A stretch of DNA of 54,250 bases, taken from the NCBI RefSeq assembly GCF_021699195.1, contig NZ_SSXE01000045.1, positions 1-54,250 on the forward strand, written 5' to 3'. The stretch comes from Nonomuraea sp. MG754425 (lineage in GTDB: Bacteria; Actinomycetota; Actinomycetes; Streptosporangiales; Streptosporangiaceae). Positions 25,076-33,524 of this stretch are shown here, piece after piece. The notes below the pieces were generated by a model that was not told the DNA's origin, searched no databases, and saw nothing but the letters and a program-made list of their open reading frames with translations. The translations under genes and the position numbers were made by a program. Position 1 is the first letter of the stretch. Every line of letters begins with the position of its first letter.

Positions 25076-25277
25076 CTGGTTACATTCGGTCATTGTGTGA
25101 CGCATCCGACAGCCATTACCACCAAAACTTCCCACCAACCCCCTTGCGTGCACTCTCCGTGGCTGAAAGGCTCATGGATGTCCGAACGTAGGACCTTTGA
25201 CAACCCCAGGGTCCACGTCCGGTCATCAGCGGGCACCCCGGCCCTCTACAGGGTCCGGGTAATTGTTCGCGTGAGTT

Positions 25278-25293
25278 AGTGAAACTCTTCACA
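25278..25293 (+). promoter_or_regulatory. Crp-like box upstream of whiB1
   Basis: AGTGAAACTCTTCACA matches TGTGA-N6-TCACA with one mismatch, 51 bp before the whiB1 ATG. In M. tuberculosis whiB1 is known to be controlled by the cAMP receptor protein, so the site is in a meaningful place. The remaining intergenic stretch 25076-25277 shows no gene. Confidence 0.6.
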
Positions 25294-25344
25294 AAGTAGC
25301 CGCACGGAGCCGACCAGAGGCTCCATCTACTAAGGAGTGGACGC

Positions 25345-25599
25345 ATGGACTGGCGCCACCGAGCTGCCTGCCGTGACGTGGACCCCGAGCTGTTCTTCCC
25401 GATCGGCAACACCGGCCCCGCCCTCATGCAGATCGAGGAGGCCAAGCAGGTCTGTCGTTCCTGCTCGGCCGTCGAGTCCTGCCTGAAGTGGGCCCTGGAG
25501 TCCGGCCAGGACGCCGGCGTCTGGGGCGGCATGAGCGAGGACGAGCGCCGCGCGGTCAAGCGCCGCGCCGCCCGGACCCGCGCCCCCGCCACCGCCTGA
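25345..25599 (+). CDS. whiB1: WhiB1/WblE-type iron-sulfur regulator
   Basis: The product is 84 residues with AAGGAG before the ATG. The four cluster-binding cysteines are Cys9, Cys37, Cys40 and Cys46 (one Cys, then C-x2-C-x5-C), with the turn motif GVWGGMSEDERR and a basic tail RRAVKRRAARTRAP that contacts DNA. WhiB1/WblE proteins hold a [4Fe-4S] cluster that reacts with nitric oxide and work by binding region 4 of the primary sigma factor. Adjacent pdtaS on the opposite strand matches the mycobacterial whiB1 neighbourhood, which supports the WhiB1 assignment over other WhiB classes. Confidence 0.92.
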   Translation: MDWRHRAACRDVDPELFFPIGNTGPALMQIEEAKQVCRSCSAVESCLKWALESGQDAGVWGGMSEDERRAVKRRAARTRAPATA

Positions 25600-25782
25600 C
25601 CGGTCCGACCGGCACACCAACCGATTCAGCACGCCTGACCCGGCACGCCTGATCGGCGCGCCCGCACCCCAGCGCGCGATCGAGCGCCCCTGACCCCGGT
25701 CCGCGTGCCCAAGCACGCCTGACCACCTCCCCCGGACCCGGACCGGACGCCCGCGAGCCCGCCACCGCGGCGGCGCCGTCGT

Positions 25783-27252
25783 TCAGCCGGACGGGAGCGG
25801 GATCGACAGGACGACCTCCGTGCCGCCCTCCAGGCGCGGCTCAATGGTGAGCCGCCCGGACAGTTCCCCCTCGACCAGCGTCCGCACGATCTGCAGCCCC
25901 AGGCTGGTGGAGCTGTCGAGGTCGAAGCCGGCCGGCAGGCCCAGGCCGTCGTCCCAGACGGTGACGTTCAGCCGCTCCTGCACGGGCTCGACCACCACCT
26001 CCAGCCGCTTGGGCCGCCCGTGCTGCAACGCGTTCTGCAACAGCTCGGTCATCGCCATGGCCAGCGGTGTGGCGATGAGCGAGGGCAGCACCCCGAACTC
26101 CCCCACCCGCCGCGGCGTGACCGCCACCTCGGGTGAGGACACCTCGCCCGCCATCGCGATCACCCGGTCGGCGATCTCGTCGAAGTCCACGAACTCCTCT
26201 GGGGCGTGGGACAACGTCTCGTGGACGATCGCGATCGACCCCACCCGGCGCACGGCCTCCTCCAGCGCCTCCCGGCCCTCGGGCACCTGCAACCGCCTGG
26301 CCTGCAGCCGCAGCAGGGCCGCCACGGTCTGCAGGTTGTTCTTGACCCGGTGATGGATCTCGCGGATGGTGGCGTCCTTGGTCATCAGCTCGCGCTCGCG
26401 CCGTCGCAGCTCGGTGACGTCCCTGATGAGCACCAGCGCGCCGATGCGCCCGCCGCCGACGATCAGCGGGATGGCTCTGAGCTGCACGATCGTGCCGCCC
26501 GACTCGACCTCGGTCTCCTTGGCCGCGCGTCCGCTGGCCACGATCATGAGGTCTTCGTTGATCGGCTCGTCGGAGTAGCACAGGGTGGCGGTGACCCGGC
26601 CCAACTCGGCCCCGACGAGGTCGGCGTGCAGGCCGAGCCGGCGGTAGGCCGACAGCGCGTTCGGGGAGGCGTACGTGACGCGCCCGGCGCGATCGAGCCG
26701 GAGCAGGCCGTCGCCGACGCGCGGCGAGCGCACCAGGATCGGCTCCTCGCCGGAGAACGGGAAGCGCCCCTCCGCGACCATCTGCGCCAGGTCGGAGGCG
26801 CTCTGGAGGTAGGTCAGCTCCAGGCGGGACGGCGTACGGGCCGAGGAGAGGTTGGTGGAGCGCTGGATGACCCCAAGGAAGCGGCCCTCGCCGCCCTCGA
26901 CCGCCCGGCGCACCGGGATCGTCTCCTCGCGCACGGGCACGCCGGTGGACCAGTCGGGGTCGCCTTCACGGCAGATGCGGCGCTCGTTCCAGGCCGTGTC
27001 GATGAGGCCGCGCTCGCCCTTGGCGGCCACGCTGCCGACGATGTCGTCGTGGTAGACGGTCGGGCCGGTGGTCGGGCGCATCTGGGCGATCGCGATCCAG
27101 CCGCTCTCCCCCAGCAGCGGCGCCCACAGGATGAGATCGGCGAAGGACAGGTCGGCCAGGAGCTGCCAGTCGGAGACCAGCGAGTGCAGCCAGTCGAGAT
27201 CCGCCTCGTCGAGGGCTGTGTGACGGGCTACGAGGTCGCTGAGAGTCGGCAC
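25783..27252 (-). CDS. pdtaS: Cytosolic sensor histidine kinase, PdtaS-like
   Basis: The product is 489 residues from GTG 27252 (VPTLSDLVARHTALDEADLD). No membrane segment is present. An N-terminal GAF-like sensor region (about residues 10-150) is followed by a PAS-like domain (about 175-290, RLDRAGRVTYASPNALSAYR). Then comes the HisKA_2 dimerisation box with the phospho-acceptor His in REIHHRVKNNLQTVAALLRL and a HATPase_c domain with N-box LLQNALQHG and WDDGLGLPAGF. This is the layout of M. tuberculosis PdtaS, which signals to the RNA-binding antiterminator PdtaR; no pdtaR is in this window. Only a distant purine run precedes the start. The tail-to-tail arrangement with whiB1 supports orthology. 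Confidence 0.9.
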   Translation of the reverse strand: MPTLSDLVARHTALDEADLDWLHSLVSDWQLLADLSFADLILWAPLLGESGWIAIAQMRPTTGPTVYHDDIVGSVAAKGERGLIDTAWNERRICREGDPDWSTGVPVREETIPVRRAVEGGEGRFLGVIQRSTNLSSARTPSRLELTYLQSASDLAQMVAEGRFPFSGEEPILVRSPRVGDGLLRLDRAGRVTYASPNALSAYRRLGLHADLVGAELGRVTATLCYSDEPINEDLMIVASGRAAKETEVESGGTIVQLRAIPLIVGGGRIGALVLIRDVTELRRRERELMTKDATIREIHHRVKNNLQTVAALLRLQARRLQVPEGREALEEAVRRVGSIAIVHETLSHAPEEFVDFDEIADRVIAMAGEVSSPEVAVTPRRVGEFGVLPSLIATPLAMAMTELLQNALQHGRPKRLEVVVEPVQERLNVTVWDDGLGLPAGFDLDSSTSLGLQIVRTLVEGELSGRLTIEPRLEGGTEVVLSIPLPSG

Positions 27253-27390
27253 GAGTGCATCATGCGTGCTTTCCCCCGCAACAACCAAACCGACTCCCGG
27301 AGAGCGGGCAGGCTCGACCCGATACGGGACGCGCAGGCTGACTTCGCCCCCGCAGGGGCATAACACCATTCGGACCAAGGTCAATCTCAT

Positions 27391-27410
27391 AATGTGAGAA
27401 CCGTCACATT
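27391..27410. promoter_or_regulatory. Perfect extended Crp-like palindrome between pdtaS and dasR
   Basis: AATGTGAGAACCGTCACATT has perfect 7-bp inverted arms and matches TGTGA-N6-TCACA at every fixed position. It lies 138 bp upstream of the pdtaS start (minus strand) and about 300 bp upstream of dasR (plus strand), so either gene could be the target. This is the best Crp-like match in the window. Confidence 0.7.
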
Positions 27411-27458
27411 GCCGGAGCTGTCGCGTTCCAGGACGCGGCGCGACCGCGCGGGCCGGAG

Positions 27459-27716
27459 GTGATCCACACGGGCAGGTGGCCCTCCCGCGACACGGCGCGC
27501 GAACCGGCCTCGGTTGCGATCGCGCGCGCTGCTGTGGATATCCTTCACAATCAACCTGAGCTGCCCGGACCCGCGCGTACCCACACCCGTACGCGCCCGG
27601 TGCCGGCCGGCCGCCCTCGCCCGCGGTTGACCGCTCGGGCCGAAGTGAGTTCCGATGATCTCGCGGTGATCAGACACGCCCTCACCGCCGTGGCAGAAGT
27701 GAAGGTGAGAGCGTGA
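27459..27716 (+). CDS. Possible small protein ahead of dasR
   Basis: An 85-codon frame from GTG 27459 overlaps the dasR start by 4 bp (GTGA), the spacing of coupled genes in this genome. The first part is Arg/Pro-rich and unremarkable; the end ([20 protein letters not shown]) looks like an amphipathic helix. GGAG directly abuts the start, giving poor spacing. No family is recognised. It may be leader sequence rather than a gene. Confidence 0.3.
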   Translation: MIHTGRWPSRDTAREPASVAIARAAVDILHNQPELPGPARTHTRTRPVPAGRPRPRLTARAEVSSDDLAVIRHALTAVAEVKVRA

Positions 27717-28432
27717 CAGACGACAGCCCCCGGGTTCCGAAGTACTACGACGTGAAACGGGCCCTGCTCGAGCTCACCAAGACCCTGTCACCCGGAACCG
27801 CCCTGCCACCTGAACGCACGCTGGCCGTCCGGTACGAGACCTCGCGCACCACGGTCAGGCAGGCGCTGACCGAGCTCGTGGTCGAGGGGCGGCTGCTGCG
27901 CATCCAGGGCAAGGGCACGTTCGTGGCGCAGCCGAAGGTGGCGCAGGTGCTGCAGCTCACCTCGTACATCGGGGATCTGCGCACGGCCGGGCTGGAACCG
28001 GACACCAAGATACTGGAGATCGGCTACCTCACCGCCGACGAGGCGCTGGCGCGCCGGCTGGCCATCAACCCCGGCGGGCGCGTGCTGCGCATCCACCGGC
28101 TCAGGCTGGCCAACGGCGAGCCGGTCTCGATCGACACCACCCACCTGTCCGCGCGCCGGTTCCCGCGGCTGCGGCGCGAGCTGGAGGTGCACGCGTCCCT
28201 GTACGAGACGCTGCACAACGCCTACAACGTCCGGCTGACCGACGCCGAGGAGATCATCGAGACCGTCCTCGCCACCCCGTACGACGCCAAGGCCCTGGGG
28301 GTGGACGTCGGCCTGCCGATGTTGCTGCTCACCCGGCACGCCTTCGACGCCGACGGCAACCCCGTCGAGTGGGCCCAGTCGCTCTACCGCGGTGACCGCT
28401 ACAAGTTCGTCACCCGCCTGCGCCGCCCATGA
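27713..28432 (+). CDS. dasR: GntR/HutC-family regulator, DasR-like
   Basis: The product is 239 residues from GTG 27713. The winged helix is clear ([40 protein letters not shown]), followed by the UTRA effector domain with [35 protein letters not shown] and [13 protein letters not shown] at the end. From memory these stretches, including [16 protein letters not shown] and [13 protein letters not shown], align closely with Streptomyces DasR. DasR represses GlcNAc/chitin genes and is released by glucosamine-6-phosphate. No DasR-type operator was spotted nearby. It overlaps bioD by 4 bp, an odd partner. Confidence 0.8.
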   Translation: MTDDSPRVPKYYDVKRALLELTKTLSPGTALPPERTLAVRYETSRTTVRQALTELVVEGRLLRIQGKGTFVAQPKVAQVLQLTSYIGDLRTAGLEPDTKILEIGYLTADEALARRLAINPGGRVLRIHRLRLANGEPVSIDTTHLSARRFPRLRRELEVHASLYETLHNAYNVRLTDAEEIIETVLATPYDAKALGVDVGLPMLLLTRHAFDADGNPVEWAQSLYRGDRYKFVTRLRRP

Positions 28433-29148
28433 GCGTCCTCGTCGTCACGGGCACCGGCTCGGGGGTGGGCAAGACGGTCGTGACGGCGGCGCTGACCGCG
28501 CTCGCGCTGGGCCGCGGCGCCACCGCCGCGGTGGTCAAGCCCGCCCAGACCGGGCTGGCGGCCGGCGAGCCCGGCGACGTGGACGAGGTCATCCGGCTGT
28601 CCGGCGTCACCACCACGTTCGAGCTGGGCCGCTTCCCCTGCGCGCTGCCGCCCGCCGCCGCGGCCCGCGCCTCGGGGACGCCGCCCGTGTCGCTGTCCGG
28701 GGCCACCGAGCTGGTGCGGGAGCTGGCCGGGAGCAACCGGCTGGTGGTCGTGGAGGGGACCGGCGGGCTGCTCGACCGCTACGACGAGGACGGCGCCACC
28801 GTCGCCGACCTCGCCCACGCCCTGCGCGCGCAGGTCCTCGTCGTGGTGCGGGCCGGCGGCGACACCGTCAACCACACCGCGCTCACCCTGGAGTCGCTGG
28901 GTAACCATGGGCTCGACCTGGCCGGCGTCGTCATCGGGCGCTGGCCGGCCGCGCCGGGGCCGGCCGAGCGCGGCAGCGTGGCCGACCTGGAGATGCTCGC
29001 GGCCCGGCCGCTGGCGGGGGCGCTGCCCGAGGGGATGGGCGGCCTGCGCAGCCGGCCCGAGTTCGCCGCGGCGGCCCGCGAGGGGCTGGCCGCCGCGCTG
29101 GGCGGCTGCTTCGACCCCACCGCCTTCCGGCACCGGCACGACGTCTGA
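28429..29148 (+). CDS. bioD: ATP-dependent dethiobiotin synthetase
   Basis: BioD closes the ureido ring of dethiobiotin from diaminopelargonate, CO2 and ATP, the penultimate step of biotin synthesis. The product is 239 residues. The P-loop GTGSGVGKT is at the N-terminus, KPAQTG carries the catalytic Lys, and [14 protein letters not shown] is the family motif around the diaminopelargonate site. The usual partners bioA, bioB and bioF are not in this window. Start and dasR stop overlap as ATGA, so the two are co-translated. Two biotin-dependent genes lie about 7 kb downstream, but no operon link is visible. Confidence 0.92.
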   Translation: MSVLVVTGTGSGVGKTVVTAALTALALGRGATAAVVKPAQTGLAAGEPGDVDEVIRLSGVTTTFELGRFPCALPPAAAARASGTPPVSLSGATELVRELAGSNRLVVVEGTGGLLDRYDEDGATVADLAHALRAQVLVVVRAGGDTVNHTALTLESLGNHGLDLAGVVIGRWPAAPGPAERGSVADLEMLAARPLAGALPEGMGGLRSRPEFAAAAREGLAAALGGCFDPTAFRHRHDV

Positions 29149-29249
29149 GTACTGGCCCCGGTCGGTCATGAAAGGTGGGGTTAGCCCCACCATCCACCGG
29201 CACACCAGGCCCATTTCGCGGCTCAGCCACCACTACATACCGTTGAGGG

Positions 29250-30410
29250 ATGAAAGTCCCCCGTCCGTGGTCGGCGCGGGCGTGGCTCGACACGGCCCAC
29301 GTGATGATCGGTCTTCCGGTCGCCGTGCTGCTCGGCGGGCTGACGCTGCTGCTCGCCGCGTGGCCGCCGCTGCTGCTGCGGGCCGTGCCGTGGTTCACCA
29401 GGGTGCAGCGCTCGCGGTTGCACGCCTTCCTCGGCGTCCGCATCCCGCCCGCGCCCGCCACGGGCGGCTGGCGTGACTCGCAGACCTGGCGGCCGATCGG
29501 CTACCACCTGCTGTCGCCGCTGGTGGGCCTGGCCGGGGCACTCCTGGTGGCCCTCGCGTGGGGCGGGGCGGTGGTGGGGCTGCTGGCGTTCCTGCCGCCG
29601 AAACTGCAGGAGCCGCCGCTCGAGTTCGCGTTCGACCTCAGGGACAACCGGATCCAGGTGCTCTTCATGCTGATCGGGCTGGCGCTGCTGCTGCTCGCGC
29701 CGCTCCTGGCCCGCGGCATGGCGGCGCTGGACCTGTCGGTCGCCCGTACGCTGCTCGGGCCCAGCCGTACGGAGCTGGGGCAGCGCATCGAGACGCTGAC
29801 CGAGAGCCGCGCCGGCGTGATCGACGCCGCCGACGCCGAGCGCCGCCGGATCGAGCGCGACCTGCACGACGGGGCCCAGCAGCGGCTGGTCTCCCTGGCC
29901 ATGAACCTGGGCCTGGCCAGGGCCACCCTGACCGACCTGCCCGCGCCCGCCCGCGAGGCCATCGAGCAGGCGCACGAGGAGGCCAAGCAGGCGCTCAAGG
30001 AACTGCGTGACTTCGTCCGCGGCCTGCATCCCGCCGTGCTCAACGACCAGGGGCTGGACGCGGCGCTGTCGGGTGTGACGGCCAGGGCCCCCTTCCCCGT
30101 GAAACTCCGCGTCGACATCGAGCGGCGTACCACTCCGACCATCGAGGCGGTGGCGTTCTTCATCGTGTCCGAAGCACTGACCAACATCGCCAAGCACGCG
30201 GCGGCCACCAAGGCCGAGGTGAGCGTGCGGCGCGAGCGCGACCGGCTGCACGTGCTCGTCCACGACGACGGGTGCGGCGGGGCCCGGCTGGACGGCGGGA
30301 CCGGGCTGCGCGGCCTGGCCCAGCGGATCGACTCCGTGGACGGGCGGCTGCGGCTGTCCAGCCCGCTGGGCGGGCCCACGACGATCGAGGTGGAACTGCC
30401 GTGCGAGTAG
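29250..30410 (+). CDS. NarL-type sensor histidine kinase
   Basis: The product is 386 residues with about four N-terminal membrane segments (residues about 16-42, 85-117, 130-150). It then has a HisKA_3 box AERRRIERDLHDGAQQRLVS with the phospho-acceptor His and a HATPase domain (VSEALTNIAKHAAATKAEVS, HDDGCGGARL, GLRGLAQRIDSVDGRL). The sensor part lacks a recognisable extracellular domain, so it may sense membrane or envelope state. It is the first gene of a three-gene operon with a response regulator (10-bp overlap) and a DUF4097-like protein. Confidence 0.92.
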   Translation: MKVPRPWSARAWLDTAHVMIGLPVAVLLGGLTLLLAAWPPLLLRAVPWFTRVQRSRLHAFLGVRIPPAPATGGWRDSQTWRPIGYHLLSPLVGLAGALLVALAWGGAVVGLLAFLPPKLQEPPLEFAFDLRDNRIQVLFMLIGLALLLLAPLLARGMAALDLSVARTLLGPSRTELGQRIETLTESRAGVIDAADAERRRIERDLHDGAQQRLVSLAMNLGLARATLTDLPAPAREAIEQAHEEAKQALKELRDFVRGLHPAVLNDQGLDAALSGVTARAPFPVKLRVDIERRTTPTIEAVAFFIVSEALTNIAKHAAATKAEVSVRRERDRLHVLVHDDGCGGARLDGGTGLRGLAQRIDSVDGRLRLSSPLGGPTTIEVELPCE

Positions 30411-31057
30411 TGCTCGCCGAGGATTCCGTACTGCTGCGGGAGGGTCTGATCAGGATCCTGGCCGCCGCGGGCATGCAGGTGGTGGCGGCCGTGGACGAGG
30501 CTGAGGGGCTGCTGCGGGCGGCCGAGAAGCACCGGCCCGAACTGGTCGTCACGGACGTCAGGATGCCGCCCACGCACACCGACGAGGGGCTGCGGGCCGC
30601 GCTCGTGCTGCGCCGCCAGCAGCCGGGCCTGGCCGTGCTGGTGCTCTCGCAGTACGTCGAGGAGCGCTACGCCGCCCAGCTCCTGGCCTCCGCCGCGGCC
30701 GGCGGCGTCGGCTACCTGCTCAAGGACCGGGTGGCGGACGTCACCGACTTCATCGACGCGCTGCGCCGGGTGGCCGCCGGCGGCACGGCGCTCGACCCGG
30801 AGGTCGTCGCCCAGCTCCTGCTGCGCGGCAACAGCGACCCGCTGGAACGGCTCACGCCCCGGGAGCACGAGGTGCTCAACCTGATGGCCGAGGGCCGCTC
30901 GAACGCCGGCATCGGGCAGGCCCTGGTGCTCAGCGAGGGCGCCGTGGGCAAGCACATCGGCAACATCTTCGCCAAGCTCGACCTGCCGCCCGCCGAGGGC
31001 GACCACCGGCGGGTGCTGGCCGTGCTGCAGTTCCTGAAGATCAGGAGCCTCCCGTGA
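30401..31057 (+). CDS. NarL/LuxR-type response regulator
   Basis: The product is 218 residues from GTG 30401, inside the end of the kinase gene. The receiver domain has the acidic pair in VLAEDSVLLREGL, the phospho-Asp in LVVTDVRMPP and the conserved Lys in GYLLKDRV. The C-terminal LuxR-type HTH reads LTPREHEVLNLMAEGRSNAG and GKHIGNIFAKLDLP. It is the direct partner of the kinase encoded at 29250. The variant QALVLSEGAVGKHI replaces the more usual ERLVVSEKTVE-type helix, so DNA specificity may differ. Confidence 0.94.
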   Translation: MRVVLAEDSVLLREGLIRILAAAGMQVVAAVDEAEGLLRAAEKHRPELVVTDVRMPPTHTDEGLRAALVLRRQQPGLAVLVLSQYVEERYAAQLLASAAAGGVGYLLKDRVADVTDFIDALRRVAAGGTALDPEVVAQLLLRGNSDPLERLTPREHEVLNLMAEGRSNAGIGQALVLSEGAVGKHIGNIFAKLDLPPAEGDHRRVLAVLQFLKIRSLP

Positions 31058-31830
31058 GGGGCCTGTGGCTGCTGGCCGGGTCCGTGGTGACCGTCGTCGC
31101 GCTGACGCTGTCCACGCTGGGGCTGTGGCACAGCTTCGCCAGGGCCAGCACTCCGACGGAGCACACCATGCGGTCCATCCCGTTCGAGGGACAGAAGGTG
31201 CGGATCGCGGTGGGCCGGGGCCATGTGAGCCTGTGGATCGTGTCCGGGCCGGCGGGCAAGGTGCACGTCCAGAGGGTGCTGCGCTGGTCGCGCCACCGGC
31301 CCACGGTCACCGAGGACTGGGGCGCCGCCTCCGCCACGCTGCGTCTCGACGCGACGTGCCCGGGCTCCGACCAGCCGACCGGGCCGGTCTGCGAGGCCGA
31401 CTACATCGTGGCCGTGCCGCCGGAGACCGCGGTGGAGGCCGGCACGTCCGGCGGCCCGCTCTTCGTGGAGGAGTTGTTCGGCGACCTGCGGCTGACCTCC
31501 GTGTCCGGCAACGTCCGCGTCCGGGCCGTCGCCGGCGACCTGTACGCCAGGATCGGCACCGGCAGCTTCGACGGCGACGACCTGGGCGGCGAGCGGGCCG
31601 ACGTGGAGGTCGGTTCCGGGGACGTGCGGCTGACCTTCCACAAGAAGCCGTCCGACGTCAGGGCGGTGGTGCGGACGAAGGGCGACGTGATGGTGGCGGT
31701 GCCGCCGAGCCCGTACGACGTGACGGCCGAGGGCGCGAACACCAGCATCGACCTCAGGCAGAGCCCCGGCGCGTCAAGAAGGATCACCGCGAGCGCCCCC
31801 GACGGCATCGTGACCCTGTGCTGCCGATGA
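31054..31830 (+). CDS. DUF4097-like secreted or anchored beta-repeat protein
   Basis: The product is 258 residues from GTG 31054, overlapping the regulator stop by 4 bp. It has one N-terminal hydrophobic segment (LWLLAGSVVTVVALTLSTLG) that may stay as an anchor. The body is beta-rich with short repeats like LRLTSVSGNVRVRAVAGDLY and ADVEVGSGDVRLTF, as in DUF4097 putative adhesin or envelope-stress proteins. Such proteins commonly sit beside envelope-sensing two-component systems. The coupling suggests it is an accessory or target of the kinase pair. Biochemical function is unknown. Confidence 0.8.
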   Translation: MRGLWLLAGSVVTVVALTLSTLGLWHSFARASTPTEHTMRSIPFEGQKVRIAVGRGHVSLWIVSGPAGKVHVQRVLRWSRHRPTVTEDWGAASATLRLDATCPGSDQPTGPVCEADYIVAVPPETAVEAGTSGGPLFVEELFGDLRLTSVSGNVRVRAVAGDLYARIGTGSFDGDDLGGERADVEVGSGDVRLTFHKKPSDVRAVVRTKGDVMVAVPPSPYDVTAEGANTSIDLRQSPGASRRITASAPDGIVTLCCR

Positions 31831-31870
31831 AGGTCTGTTTACGTGTGTGACTGGTTGGTAAGTTCCCGGC

Positions 31871-33517
31871 ATGGAGTCTGCGAAGCACGCCGGTGACGCC
31901 GCCGTCGCCGTGTCCAAGGCCTATGGCGTCGAGACCATGTTCACCCTGTCGGGAGGGCACGTCTTCCCCCTCTACGACGGTGCGGTGCACGAGGGGATGC
32001 GCATCCTCGACGTCCGCCACGAGCAGAGCGCGGTCTTCGCCGCGGAGGCGACCGCCAGGTTGACCAGGAAACCGGGCCTGGCCGTGCTGACCGCCGGGCC
32101 CGGCATCACCAACGGCGTCAGCGGCGTCGCGACCGCCCACTTCAACGGCTCTCCCGTGGTCGTCCTGGGCGGGCGGGCGCCCCAGTCGCGCTGGGGCAGC
32201 GGCGCCCTGCAGGAGATGGACCACCCGCCGCTGCTCGAACCGATCACCAAACTGTCGTTCACCGCGAGCGGCGCCGACTCCGTCGGCCAGGACGTCGAGG
32301 CGGCCTTCCGCACCGCGGTCGCGCCCCACCGCGGCCCGGTCTTCCTCGACTTCTACATGGACCACCTGTTCTCCCCGTCGCCGACCCACGAGGTGCGCAC
32401 GCAGTCGCCGTCGCCGCTGGAGCCCGACCCCGACGACCTGGCGGGCATCGCGCGGCTGCTGGCCGAGGCCGAGCGTCCCGTGCTGGTGTACGGCTCCGAC
32501 GTGTGGATGGACCGCGCCGAGGAGGCCGCCCGCGACTTCGCCGAGATGTGGCGGCTGCCGGTCATCCCCAACGGCCAGGGCCGCGGCATCCTGCCCTCCG
32601 GGCACGAACTGCTCGTCACCCGGGCCCGCGGCCTCGCCTTCGGCCAGGCCGACCTGGTGATCGTGGTGGGCACGCCGCTCGACTTCCGGCTCGGCTACGG
32701 CTGGTTCGGCGGCAAGGACGGCGCGCCGCTGGCCAAGGTGGTGCACATCGGCGACGCGCCCTCGCAACTCGCCACCCACATGCAGCCGGCCGCCTCCGCC
32801 GCGGGCGACCTGTCGGTGGTGTTCTGGAGCCTCGGCACGGCGTGCGGCGAGGCGGGGGTCAAGCCGTCCGCGTACGCGCCGTGGGTCGCGAAGTTGGCCG
32901 AGGCGGCCGGCGCGGCCATCGCCGGCGACGCCGAACTGCTCTCCTCCGACTCCGACCCGATCCACCCGATGCGCGTCTACGGCGAGCTGAACAAGGTCCT
33001 CGACGACGACGCCGTGGTGATCGGCGACGGGGGCGACTTCGTCTCCTACGCGGGCAAGTACGTCGAGCCGAAGCAGCCGGGCAACTGGCTCGACCCCGGC
33101 CCGTACGGCTGCCTCGGCACCGGCCTGGGCTACTCCGCCGCCGCCCGCCTGGCCAGGCCGTCCTCGCAGGTGGTGCTGCTGCTCGGCGACGGCGCCGCCG
33201 GCTTCTCGCTGATGGACGTCGACACCCTCGTGCGGCACAACCTGCCCGTCGTGATGATCTGCGGCAACAACGGCATGTGGGGCCTGGAGAAGCACCCCAT
33301 GCAGATGTTGTACGGCTACGACGTCGCCGCCGAGCTGCAGCCGCAGTGCCGCTACGACCAGGTCGTGACCGCGCTCGGCGGGGGCGGCGAGCTGGTCACC
33401 AAGCCGTCGGAGATCGGGCCCGCGCTGCGCAGGGCGTTCGAGTCCGGCGTGCCGTACATGGTGAACATCGCCACCGACCCGCAGATCGCCTACCCCCGCA
33501 ACACGACGGGGGTCTGA
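31871..33517 (+). CDS. Thiamine-diphosphate enzyme, acetolactate synthase-like (IlvG type)
   Basis: The product is 548 residues with the three-domain TPP-enzyme fold. The N-terminal Pyr domain includes FTLSGGHVFPLYDGAV, the catalytic Glu in DVRHEQSAVFAAEA and AVLTAGPGITNGVSGVATA. The central Rossmann-like domain is about residues 190-330. The C-terminal PP domain has the Mg/TPP motif GDGAAGFSLMDVDTLVRHNL ending in CGNN. From memory it resembles the IlvG-type acetolactate synthase homologues of mycobacteria. These are large-subunit relatives without a regulatory-subunit gene beside them, so the reaction (acetolactate, oxalyl-CoA or other 2-keto acid chemistry) is uncertain. TAAGTT six bases before the ATG suggests a leaderless transcript. 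Confidence 0.85.
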   Translation: MESAKHAGDAAVAVSKAYGVETMFTLSGGHVFPLYDGAVHEGMRILDVRHEQSAVFAAEATARLTRKPGLAVLTAGPGITNGVSGVATAHFNGSPVVVLGGRAPQSRWGSGALQEMDHPPLLEPITKLSFTASGADSVGQDVEAAFRTAVAPHRGPVFLDFYMDHLFSPSPTHEVRTQSPSPLEPDPDDLAGIARLLAEAERPVLVYGSDVWMDRAEEAARDFAEMWRLPVIPNGQGRGILPSGHELLVTRARGLAFGQADLVIVVGTPLDFRLGYGWFGGKDGAPLAKVVHIGDAPSQLATHMQPAASAAGDLSVVFWSLGTACGEAGVKPSAYAPWVAKLAEAAGAAIAGDAELLSSDSDPIHPMRVYGELNKVLDDDAVVIGDGGDFVSYAGKYVEPKQPGNWLDPGPYGCLGTGLGYSAAARLARPSSQVVLLLGDGAAGFSLMDVDTLVRHNLPVVMICGNNGMWGLEKHPMQMLYGYDVAAELQPQCRYDQVVTALGGGGELVTKPSEIGPALRRAFESGVPYMVNIATDPQIAYPRNTTGV

Positions 33518-33524
33518 GCGACGG

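Noticed and set aside
25096..25111. Crp-like match TGTGACGCATCCGACA upstream of whiB1
   Set aside because: Two mismatches in the right arm. The box at 25278 is better and better placed.
25600..25782. Repeated CACGCCTGACC-like units after whiB1
   Set aside because: Copies are short and irregularly spaced; no hairpin or array structure was convincing.
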